A DNA stretch of 64,000 nt from an uncultured Eubacteriales bacterium (GTDB lineage: Bacteria > Bacillota > Clostridia > Peptostreptococcales > Anaerovoracaceae). Under the pieces are notes generated by a model, which did no database searches, was not told the DNA's origin, and saw nothing but the letters and a program-made list of their open reading frames with translations. The stretch covers positions 1 to 64,000 of the forward strand of contig CADATO010000005.1 in the NCBI GenBank assembly GCA_902790905.1, given 5' to 3'. Each line of letters opens with the position of its first letter. Positions within the stretch are counted from its first letter, which is position 1. Made by a program: the position numbers and the translations under genes. This document shows positions 52,100 through 59,961 of this stretch, piece after piece.

Positions 52100-52514
52100 G
52101 GACCGGCACGGCGGGAAGGCGGCCGGTAAAAAGCAGTTGCTGCTGAGACAGCAGGACGGGTCTGCAATGGTGGAGGCGGCGACCGTCTTTCCGATCGTCG
52201 TCCTGACGATGCTGCTGCTGATCTACGGCATGATTTACCTGTTTGATGAGACGGCGGCATCTTCCGCTGTCCGCCGCGCGGCTGTCAGGGAGGCCGGCAG
52301 GCAGGCCGGGACTGTCACCCTCCGCGACGAGGGCACTTTGGGAGTTTCGGCCGGGGCCTCTCTGTACGGTGTGCGGCCCTGCACCACGGCTGAGAAAACC
52401 GCCGCCTTCCGCAGCCATATGCCGGGTGTCGCAGGACGCAGACAGACATTGTCGGCGCATCAGTATATCTATAACGAAAAGACGGAGATCCGGTTATGGG
52501 ATCTGTTTCAGTGA
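52089..52514 (+). CDS. tadE: TadE-like pseudopilin
   Basis: A 141-residue protein with a prepilin site, QQDG then SAMVEAATVFPIVVLTMLLL: the cleavage Gly is residue 24 and Glu is at +5 as in standard pseudopilins. A short globular part follows. TadE-type minor pilins help start or anchor the Flp fibre. It overlaps the pilin gene by 11 bases. Confidence 0.85.
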   Translation: MAFKDRHGGKAAGKKQLLLRQQDGSAMVEAATVFPIVVLTMLLLIYGMIYLFDETAASSAVRRAAVREAGRQAGTVTLRDEGTLGVSAGASLYGVRPCTTAEKTAAFRSHMPGVAGRRQTLSAHQYIYNEKTEIRLWDLFQ

Positions 52515-52523
52515 GGAGGCAGT

Positions 52524-53768
52524 ATGGCAGCCGCGCGGAAGAAAAGCAGACATGGAATACTACGTGAAGACAAAGGCAGCTCGATGATCTTTCTGCTGCT
52601 TGTGCTGGCGGGGATGATCTCGATCGCCTCCATGTATATTTACGGCGCCGGTCTGCTCACCGACCGCAGTTACGCGGAAAGTGTGCTGCATCTGGCCGGC
52701 AGATCGGTCCTGACGGAATACGACACAGAACTGAAAGAGGAGTACGGCATTCTGGCTTACCGCGGCAGCAGCTATGAGGCGCAGGAGGCGGCGTCCATGT
52801 ATGCGGCAGCTTCTTTCATGGGCAATGACCGGATACGGTGGAGCGGTCTTTCTGCAGATACATCGCCGTATTGTCTGCTGGACACAGGGCGATTCCGTAA
52901 GGAGATTGTCAGTTACACGAAGTACGCACTGGCGCGGGGGCTGCTCGAGGATGGCACGCTCGGGATCGGCGAAGAAACACCGCTCGACCTGGATCATGAG
53001 AGAACGCTTCGCAGCAGCCGTGTGATCCATGCGCTTCCTTCCGGCGGAGCCGGCAGCGGCAACCTCTGGGAGACAGTCAAACAGGCATTTTCGGGCGGCA
53101 TTACAGAGATCATCACCCGCGGCACTGACAACTATCTGTTCGATCTGTATATCATGCGGCAGTTTAAGAATGCCCAGGACAGCGATGTCGGCAGAGACAC
53201 GTTTTTTCAGTATGAAGCCGAATACATTTTGGAGGGCGGGTTCTCCGATCAGGAAAACCGCAAAGCGTTCCGCCGGGAACTCGTGCTTCTGCGCAACGCT
53301 GTGAACATGGCGTTTTTGCTCAGCGATCCGCAGAAGATGGAAGAAATCTCAGCGGCGGCCCTGCTGATTGCACCCGGTCCGGGGGCGCTTCTTGCGGAAG
53401 GGCTGATCGCCGAAGCATGGGCGCTGGCAGAAGCGGAGAACGATGTCCGGATCCTGGAGCACGGCAAGAAACTGCCGGTCTATAAGACTGCGGAAACATG
53501 GGCGACCGATCTGCAGTCTGTCATCGACGGCACGGAGGAAGGATACATTGATACCAGCAACGGGACCGGACTGGCCTACCGGGATTATCTGCAGATTTTT
53601 CTATTCTGTATGGACGGCACGGTCAAGTCTTTGCGGGTCATGGATCTGATCCAGATCAACATGCAGGGCCTGCACGATGCGTCCTTCCTGATCCGCGACC
53701 ACTATCTGGGCTTTGATATGGATGTCACCGTACGCGGAAGGGAGTATCACTATGCGCATACGTACTGA
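52524..53768 (+). CDS. DUF5702-type Tad-locus exported protein
   Basis: A 414-residue protein with one N-terminal membrane helix (about 20-42, SSMIFLLLVLAGMISIASMY) after a KxGSS-like site that may be a prepilin-type cleavage point. The rest is extracytoplasmic and mostly helical (YAESVLHLAGRSVLTEYD, LKEEYGILAYRG). Such DUF5702 proteins accompany Tad genes in Clostridia, perhaps in place of TadG. It overlaps the next gene by 17 bases. Function is inferred from context only. Confidence 0.72.
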   Translation: MAAARKKSRHGILREDKGSSMIFLLLVLAGMISIASMYIYGAGLLTDRSYAESVLHLAGRSVLTEYDTELKEEYGILAYRGSSYEAQEAASMYAAASFMGNDRIRWSGLSADTSPYCLLDTGRFRKEIVSYTKYALARGLLEDGTLGIGEETPLDLDHERTLRSSRVIHALPSGGAGSGNLWETVKQAFSGGITEIITRGTDNYLFDLYIMRQFKNAQDSDVGRDTFFQYEAEYILEGGFSDQENRKAFRRELVLLRNAVNMAFLLSDPQKMEEISAAALLIAPGPGALLAEGLIAEAWALAEAENDVRILEHGKKLPVYKTAETWATDLQSVIDGTEEGYIDTSNGTGLAYRDYLQIFLFCMDGTVKSLRVMDLIQINMQGLHDASFLIRDHYLGFDMDVTVRGREYHYAHTY

Positions 53769-54510
53769 AGACGGCAGCTACACCGTCGAGGCGGCGATCG
53801 TCCTGCCGCTGTTCATTCTCGGCGTGCTGACGATCGCGTTTCTGATCAGGGTGACAGGGATCGAAGGGTCGGTGATGCAGATCGCAGCGGATGAGACGGG
53901 GCGGCTGGCGCTGGACAGCTATGCCGTGCGGTCCGGGGCGCTGTTCGAGCCGGTTCTTGAGTCGCGCATTTATGAGGAATGCGGTGATATCAGCGGCGCT
54001 GATGTGCGCAATTTCCGTTATCTGACGGAACGGGGCGGCAAGGACGGTCTGATTTCTTATTCTCTGGTGTCGGAAGTGGCGCTGCCGTTTCCGTTCCCCC
54101 TGACACGGGGAACGACGATCACCACAGATGTACTGGCGCGGGCCTGGATCGGAAAGGAGAGCAGCGGGACGCCTATGCCATTTGAAGAGATGGAGACAGA
54201 CGGCGGGAGCTGCACCGTGTGGGTCTTTCCGCAGCGCGGAGAACGATATCACAAAGAGTCGTGCCTGTTCGTCACCAATGAACCGCGGGAAGTCGTGCTG
54301 ACAGATGACGTGCGGCGGCATTATACGCCTTGTACGATCTGCGACAGCATGGACCTGCCTGCGGGGAGTCTGGTGTACTGCTATCCGGCATACGGGGAAG
54401 TCTATCACCGCAGCAGCTGCAGTCAGGTCGACAGATACGTTGTGCCGATGGACCTGGAGGATGCGGAAAGCCACGGTTACACGCCCTGCAGCAAGTGCGG
54501 GGGACATTGA
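53752..54510 (+). CDS. TadE-like pseudopilin fused to twin Cys/His modules
   Basis: A 252-residue protein. The N-terminus EDG then SYTVEAAIVLPLFILGVL is a clean prepilin site (cleavage after Gly8, Glu at +5). After a TadE-type domain come two copies of a small module: Y166-H167-x3-C171 with YTPC194-x2-C197, and Y218-H219-x3-C223 with YTPC246-x2-C249. The repeated C-x2-C with preceding His and Cys looks like a zinc-binding knuckle, as in Ada-like metal-binding motifs (inference). It starts at ATG 53752 inside the upstream gene. Confidence 0.8.
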   Translation: MRIRTEDGSYTVEAAIVLPLFILGVLTIAFLIRVTGIEGSVMQIAADETGRLALDSYAVRSGALFEPVLESRIYEECGDISGADVRNFRYLTERGGKDGLISYSLVSEVALPFPFPLTRGTTITTDVLARAWIGKESSGTPMPFEEMETDGGSCTVWVFPQRGERYHKESCLFVTNEPREVVLTDDVRRHYTPCTICDSMDLPAGSLVYCYPAYGEVYHRSSCSQVDRYVVPMDLEDAESHGYTPCSKCGGH

Positions 54511-54526
54511 CAGGATGGAGGAAACT

Positions 54527-55072
54527 ATGCATATCAATCTGAGAGAAGCCGGATACCGGCTGGATATACCGGAAGGAATCATTGCGCCGTTTGAAGAAAA
54601 AATCCTTGCCTCCGGGCTTTGTGACTTCGCGCTGGATATGACATTTACGCGGTTTCGCGGCAACACGCGCGCCAGTTATGACTGCAACGGGTATGTCGCC
54701 GTGAAGGAGCTGGATCTGATGCGGCCGCAGAAAGTCTTTGAGGTCCTGGAGAAGACGCTTCTGACATTGAATCATGCAGGGGAGTTTTTTATCGACTGGG
54801 ACAAGGTGCTTTTAAATACAGATACGGTGTTTTATAATAGACGTTGCAAAGATGTCCGGATCGCCTATTTTCCCCGTTCCGAGGGGATGGAGATCCGGCA
54901 GAGTGTAGAAGAATATGTGAGGGAACTGGCTGCTATGACCGGCGAAAAGGGCAGATCGCTTCTGGAGAGGACGCTGCTTCTGTTTTCGCAGAACAACTGC
55001 GGACTGCCGCAGATGATCACGGTCGTCGGGGAGATCCGCAGAGCGGTCGCTGTACAGGCGGCTGCAGGATGA
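54527..55072 (+). CDS. DUF6382-like protein at the end of the Tad locus
   Basis: A 181-residue soluble protein. YDCNGYVAVKELDLMRPQKVF and FFIDWDKVLLNTDTVFYN, then VRIAYFPRSEGME, resemble the DUF6382 domain found, often before FHA domains, in Clostridia Tad loci; here no FHA domain follows. The start is ATG 54527 after GGAGGAAAC. It is 28 bases before ispH. The assignment rests on pattern memory and locus context. Confidence 0.6.
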   Translation: MHINLREAGYRLDIPEGIIAPFEEKILASGLCDFALDMTFTRFRGNTRASYDCNGYVAVKELDLMRPQKVFEVLEKTLLTLNHAGEFFIDWDKVLLNTDTVFYNRRCKDVRIAYFPRSEGMEIRQSVEEYVRELAAMTGEKGRSLLERTLLLFSQNNCGLPQMITVVGEIRRAVAVQAAAG

Positions 55073-55100
55073 TCACCGCGCAGCCGGCGGAAGGTACAGT

Positions 55101-57191
55101 ATGAGTAAGACAGACGGTAAACGGGAAGTGATCCTGTCCCCGCATTCGGGGTTTTGTTTCGGTGTCAAACGGGCCATCAACATCGCAGAAGAAGTCAAGG
55201 GCGACAAGGTATTTACCTGCGGCCCGCTGATCCATAACAAACGCGTGACGGAAGATCTCCGTCAGAAGGGAATCGGCCAGGTGTCGAGACTGGCGGAGGC
55301 GCCGGAAGGGGCGACCATCATTATCCGGTCTCATGGCGAACCGCGCGCTTTTTATGAAGATGCGGCAGCCTACGGACTGACGCTGGTAGATGCGACCTGT
55401 CCTTTTGTGAGCCGGATCCACAACCTGGTTTCAGAGGCCAGTGAGAAGGGCATGCCGGTGCTGATCGTGGGCAGCCCGGATCACCCGGAAGTCACCGCGA
55501 CGAAGGGCTGGGCAGGAGAACATGCCTATGTGGCTTCATCCGGAGAGGAGGCGGCCGGCATTCTCCGGCAGCTCAGCGAGGAAGAAGCAGCTGTCTTCAA
55601 GAACCGACACCTATTTGTTGTTGCGCAGACCACGATTCGAAAAGAAGTGTTTGATGAGGTGCTTGCAGTTCTGGAGGAGCAGGGAATCCCCTGCGAAGTG
55701 CAGAATACCATCTGCAACGCAACGGCGGAACGCCAGCAGGGATGCCGGGAAACGGCATCCAAAGTCGATGCGATGATCGTCATCGGCGATCAGAAGAGTT
55801 CAAATAGCCGCAAACTGTATGAAATCGCGAAAAGCCGCTGCAAAAACACGTATTTTGTCGAAAAAGTAGATGATTTAGCATTGAAACAACTCGACGAATA
55901 TAATAAAATAGGAATAGCGGCGGGCGCATCGACGCCCGAAATCGCAATACAGGAGGTTTTTTTAAACATGAGTGAAAAGACACTTGAACAAGAAATGTCG
56001 ATGCAGGACTTTATGGACGAGATCGACAAGCAGCTGAGACTCCCCAGAAGCGGTGAGCTCGTGGACGGCAAGGTCCTCGAAGTTCGCGAAAAGGAAGTCA
56101 TTGTCAACCTGAACGTCAAGAAGGACGGTGTGATTCCGATCAACGAGATCAACCTCGAAGAAGGAAAGACGCTTGCCGACATGTTCCACGAAGGAGACGA
56201 CATCCAGGCCAAAGTCCTCAAGAATGACGACGGCGACGGGAACATCCTTCTTTCCAGAAAGAAGCTGGAAGTCGGCGTCCATTGGCAGGAAATCAACCAG
56301 GCTCTGGAAGACAAGTCTGTCATCGAAGTCGAGGTGGTGCGCCAGGTCAACGGTGGTGTCATTGCCGCGTACAAAGAAGTGTCCGGCTTTATTCCGCTGT
56401 CGCAGCTGTCTGACAGATACGTTGAGGACAGTTCCGAATTCCTCGGCCAGACTCTGCAGGTCAAGGTATCCAGAGTCGATCCGAGAAGAGGCAAGGCTGT
56501 CTTCTCGCACAAGGCTTTCCTGAACGAGGAACGTCAGAAGGCGATGAAGGAAATCTGGGAGAAGATCCAGGTTGGCGACATCGTGGAAGGCACAGTCATG
56601 CGTTTCACCGATTACGGTGCATTTGTTGACATCGGCGGTATCGACGGTCTGCTGCACATCAGCGAGATTTCCTGGGGCAAGCTCAAGCATCCGCAGGAAG
56701 TTCTGTCCGTTGGTCAGAAGATCAAGGTCAAGGTTCTCAGCATGAGCGCCGAAAAAGGCAAGATCAGCCTCGGTCTCAAGCAGACGATTCCGGAACCCTG
56801 GTCCGTCATCGACGAGAACTATGCTGTCGGCGACATCGTCGAGGGCAAAGTTGTTCAGATCAAGGAATACGGTTGCTTTGTAGAACTGGAGCCCGGCCTC
56901 GACGGTCTGGTCCACATCTCGGAAGTCAGCCACAAGCGTGTTGCGAATATCAACGACGAGCTGTCCGTTGGTGAAAAGGTCAACACCAAGATCCTCGAGA
57001 TCGACAAGGAAAGAAGACGTATCAGCCTGTCCATCAAAGAGACGATGACAGCTGAGGAAGAAGAAGCCATGAAGGCTGCCAAGGCTGACGAAGCGCCGGC
57101 TGAAGAAGCTCCCGTTGAGGAAGCTCCGGCTGAAGAAGCTGCTCCCGCAGAAGAGCCCGCTGCTGAAGAAGCACCGGCTGAGGAAGAGTAG
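55101..57191 (+). CDS. ispH: IspH-ribosomal protein S1 fusion
   Basis: A 696-residue bifunctional protein. Residues 1-285 are IspH, the [4Fe-4S] enzyme that makes IPP and DMAPP in the MEP isoprenoid pathway; cluster cysteines are Cys19 (SGFCFGVKRA), Cys100 (DATCPF) and Cys205 (NTICNAT). Residues from about 317 hold four S1 RNA-binding domains, the last two most canonical (YGAFVDIGGIDGLLHIS and YGCFVELEPGLDGLVHIS). The C-terminal 35 residues are an Ala/Glu/Pro low-complexity tail. This fusion is typical of many Clostridia. An internal ribosome binding site may also give free S1. Confidence 0.95.
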   Translation: MSKTDGKREVILSPHSGFCFGVKRAINIAEEVKGDKVFTCGPLIHNKRVTEDLRQKGIGQVSRLAEAPEGATIIIRSHGEPRAFYEDAAAYGLTLVDATCPFVSRIHNLVSEASEKGMPVLIVGSPDHPEVTATKGWAGEHAYVASSGEEAAGILRQLSEEEAAVFKNRHLFVVAQTTIRKEVFDEVLAVLEEQGIPCEVQNTICNATAERQQGCRETASKVDAMIVIGDQKSSNSRKLYEIAKSRCKNTYFVEKVDDLALKQLDEYNKIGIAAGASTPEIAIQEVFLNMSEKTLEQEMSMQDFMDEIDKQLRLPRSGELVDGKVLEVREKEVIVNLNVKKDGVIPINEINLEEGKTLADMFHEGDDIQAKVLKNDDGDGNILLSRKKLEVGVHWQEINQALEDKSVIEVEVVRQVNGGVIAAYKEVSGFIPLSQLSDRYVEDSSEFLGQTLQVKVSRVDPRRGKAVFSHKAFLNEERQKAMKEIWEKIQVGDIVEGTVMRFTDYGAFVDIGGIDGLLHISEISWGKLKHPQEVLSVGQKIKVKVLSMSAEKGKISLGLKQTIPEPWSVIDENYAVGDIVEGKVVQIKEYGCFVELEPGLDGLVHISEVSHKRVANINDELSVGEKVNTKILEIDKERRRISLSIKETMTAEEEEAMKAAKADEAPAEEAPVEEAPAEEAAPAEEPAAEEAPAEEE
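55951..55970 (+). promoter_or_regulatory. Internal ribosome binding site and start for a separate S1 protein
   Basis: AGGAGG at 55951-55956 is followed 11 bases later by an in-frame ATG (55968), Met290 of the fusion. It lies exactly at the IspH/S1 boundary, with seven T residues between. Confidence 0.55.
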
Positions 57192-57213
57192 TTTCTCCAA
57201 GTAATCAAAAATT

Positions 57214-57246
57214 AAGAACTCCCGTCCTTGTGATGGGGGTTCTTTA
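57214..57246 (+). terminator. ispH-S1 terminator
   Basis: Thirteen-pair stem (57214-57226 with 57232-57244, two G-T pairs), loop CTTGT, T-rich end. It closes the pilin-to-ispH operon and borders the low-GC segment. Confidence 0.85.
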
Positions 57247-57306
57247 ATTATACCGGAGAATAAGGTATGATTATGATGAAGTAGGATTGGTTGAATGAGG
57301 GCTGAC

Positions 57307-59775
57307 ATGTTGAAGAGAATAAACTGTATCATCATAGGTTGCTTTTTCATGGCATTGGGACTGCTGCCGATGCCTGCTTTTGCGGATGCATCTGATGAGC
57401 CGGGTACAGTTGCCGGCGGAAATGTGATAGAAATCCACTCTATCGAACAACTTATTGCAATCAGCGAAAACCTGTCAGCTGATTATATTCTGGCGGAAGA
57501 TCTCGATCTCAGCGGCTGTGTATGGACACCGATCGGCAGCAGTACGCCCTTTACCGGAACCTTTGACGGCAACGGACATACGATCAAAGGTCTTTCTTCC
57601 AGTGGAACAGATGGTAAAAACGGGCTTTTCGGTGTTAATAACGGCACTATTAAAAACATACATCTTGCACAAGGAAGATTATCCGGAAACTCTGAAATGA
57701 CCGGAGCAGTCTCTGCAGTCAATTATGGAACAATTGTTTCCTGCTCCAATTCCGGCGTTTCCTGTAATGCTTCTGGTGATACCAATGACTACTATGTAGG
57801 CGGCATTACCGGGATTAATTACGGGCTTGTTGACGGGTGTAATAACAATGCTGCGATGCAGGCAGATAATACCGGATCAGATAAAGATATTTACATTGGC
57901 GGGATTGCCGGCAGTTCGCAGACGAATTCTATCATAGCTGACTGTAACAATGCCGGCGAAATAACAGCTGCCGGAAAGCACGGTACCATGGCAGGCGGAA
58001 TTGCCGGCAGTGTCAATCATTCAGTTATTAAGGACTGCGGCAATATAGGATCTGTAAACGGTACTCTTACTTATGATGATTATGACGGTGAAGCTGCTTG
58101 CGGAGGGATCACAGGTGAAGCTGCTGAAGAAAGTTCAGTCAGCGGCTGTTTCAATACGGCGGCTGTTACATCGCTTGCGGTAACACATAACTATGGATGT
58201 GCCGGCGGGATTACCGGCCGGTTATCTTATTCAACGATTGGCACGTCTTATAATGCCGGCAGCATAAACGGCTGGTTAAGATCTGGCGGAATAACCGGTG
58301 AAAACTTTGGAACAATCAGGGATAGTTACAATGTTGGCGAAATCACCGGGAGCAGTTATGTGGAGTATGTCGGCGGGATTGCCGGTGCCAGTTTCTTCAG
58401 CGGTGATATAGCACGTGTTTACAATGTGGGGCGTATTGTTGGGGATGGTTGTGATAAGGGGAGTATAACCGGAGATAATGCGGGTACGATTGATGATACG
58501 ACGTGCTTTGCCTGCGGATGGGGGATCAAGGCTGTAGGAACCTGGAACGAATTGAACATCAGAATGCTTTCGGGCTCTGAGATGGCCAGACAGTCTTCAT
58601 TTGTTGGTTTTGATTTTGCAGAAATCTGGAGAATGGGCTCTGAACAGTATAAGTATCCTGTGCTTCGCAGCTGCGCAGATTCTGACCATCAGGATCACTT
58701 TCTCATAGGTTGGCAGCTGGAAAGCGGAGAACGGCATTTTTATTCCCAGGATCATGTGATGCTGAAAAACGGTTGGGCAGAGGATGACTTTGGCTGGTGC
58801 TGGCTGGATGCGGCTGGCAACATATCAAAAGACAGGTGGATAAAAACCGGAGGGGTTTGGTACTATTTGGATTCCGACGGCTATATGGTTACCAATAAAT
58901 GGAGACTGTCCGGGAACACATGGTACTATCTGAAATCCAACGGTGCGATGGCAGCTTCTGAATGGGTCTGCAGCAATGGCAGCTGGTACTATTTTAAGTC
59001 GGACGGGGCTATGGCATCCGATGAATGGATACGATCAGGAGGTGAATGGTATTACCTCAAATCTGATGGTACCATGGCGGCAAACGAATGGATTCAATCC
59101 GGATCGCAGCGATACTATATGAATAGCGATGGCAGTATGGCATCTGATGAATGGATCCAGGAAGGAGAGAAGTGGTATTATGCGGATACCAACGGTCTGC
59201 TTGTTGCTGATCAGTGGGTGCAGTCAGATGGAAACTGGTACTATCTGAAACACGATGGTGTAAAGGCATCCGGTGGATGGTTAAAACTTAATGAAAACTG
59301 GTACTATCTGGACCCCACAGGTGCAAGGGCAGCTAACAAGTGGGTGAAATCGAACAGCAAATGGTACTATATGTTGGCAGACGGCACAATGGCAACCAAC
59401 CGTTGGATAAAAACAAATGGAACATGGTATCGTCTGCTGACAGATGGCAGTATGGCTGCCAACAGATGGGTCATGGATGGCAATCGATGGTACCATTTCA
59501 ATGAAAGCGGTGCTATGGAATCCGGCAAATGGATCAGATCCCTGGGGAAATGGTATTATCTGGAGACCAACGGCGTCATGGCATACAGCAAATGGATCCG
59601 CTCTTCAGGGAAATGGTATTATGTGGAATCCAATGGCACCATGGCATACAGTAAATGGATTTATGTGTCGGGGAAATGGTACTATTTGAAAAATACCGGA
59701 GAGATGGCTACCGGGAATATGGTGATAAAAGGACGGTCCTATTCGTTTAATAACAACGGTGAATGGATTCATTAG
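57307..59775 (+). CDS. Secreted GLUG-repeat and cell-wall-binding-repeat surface protein
   Basis: An 822-residue surface protein. A signal peptide (MLKRINCIIIGCFFMALGLL, cleavage likely after AFA) precedes about 380 residues of GLUG-type beta-helix repeats (GGITG, GGIAGSS, NYGTI, NVGEI). From about residue 450, some 17 cell-wall-binding repeats of 20-21 residues follow, of the form W-Y-Y-L-x-S-D-G-x-M-A-x-x-x-W, as in choline-binding and related wall-anchoring proteins. No catalytic domain is seen; adhesion or wall attachment is likely. ATG 57307 is chosen for its GAGGG; ATG 57295 is possible. Base composition is clearly more AT-rich than the neighbours. Confidence 0.88.
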   Translation: MLKRINCIIIGCFFMALGLLPMPAFADASDEPGTVAGGNVIEIHSIEQLIAISENLSADYILAEDLDLSGCVWTPIGSSTPFTGTFDGNGHTIKGLSSSGTDGKNGLFGVNNGTIKNIHLAQGRLSGNSEMTGAVSAVNYGTIVSCSNSGVSCNASGDTNDYYVGGITGINYGLVDGCNNNAAMQADNTGSDKDIYIGGIAGSSQTNSIIADCNNAGEITAAGKHGTMAGGIAGSVNHSVIKDCGNIGSVNGTLTYDDYDGEAACGGITGEAAEESSVSGCFNTAAVTSLAVTHNYGCAGGITGRLSYSTIGTSYNAGSINGWLRSGGITGENFGTIRDSYNVGEITGSSYVEYVGGIAGASFFSGDIARVYNVGRIVGDGCDKGSITGDNAGTIDDTTCFACGWGIKAVGTWNELNIRMLSGSEMARQSSFVGFDFAEIWRMGSEQYKYPVLRSCADSDHQDHFLIGWQLESGERHFYSQDHVMLKNGWAEDDFGWCWLDAAGNISKDRWIKTGGVWYYLDSDGYMVTNKWRLSGNTWYYLKSNGAMAASEWVCSNGSWYYFKSDGAMASDEWIRSGGEWYYLKSDGTMAANEWIQSGSQRYYMNSDGSMASDEWIQEGEKWYYADTNGLLVADQWVQSDGNWYYLKHDGVKASGGWLKLNENWYYLDPTGARAANKWVKSNSKWYYMLADGTMATNRWIKTNGTWYRLLTDGSMAANRWVMDGNRWYHFNESGAMESGKWIRSLGKWYYLETNGVMAYSKWIRSSGKWYYVESNGTMAYSKWIYVSGKWYYLKNTGEMATGNMVIKGRSYSFNNNGEWIH

Positions 59776-59785
59776 GGGCTTGTGA

Positions 59786-59820
59786 TGATAGCTGGTTGTT
59801 TGCATGATAACCAGCTATCA
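59786..59820 (+). terminator. Hairpin after the GLUG-repeat gene
   Basis: Perfect 12-pair stem TGATAGCTGGTT/AACCAGCTATCA with an 11-base loop, followed by an AT-rich run without a real T tract. Probably the 3' end of the upstream transcript. Confidence 0.6.
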
Positions 59821-59839
59821 TATATAATAATTAGGTTAG

Positions 59840-59919
59840 TTGTATCGAGCTCAGTAAAGTAGAATAGTCTGTTTATTTGACGAGTTTCACGATACAAGTT
59901 TAACGCAATTTGCGTTAAA
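59840..59919 (+). promoter_or_regulatory. Nested inverted repeats upstream of the NlpC/P60 gene
   Basis: TTGTATCG (59840-59847) and CGATACAA (59890-59897) are a spaced pair. Directly beside it is a perfect palindrome with arms TTTAACGCAA and TTGCGTTAAA around one T (59899-59919). TTGACG at 59877 could be a -35 box, without a clear -10. This looks like a control region of the following surface-protein gene. Confidence 0.5.
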
Positions 59920-59961
59920 ACCCTGCGGCAAGAATTATTGATTAGAATGGAAGGGAATTTG

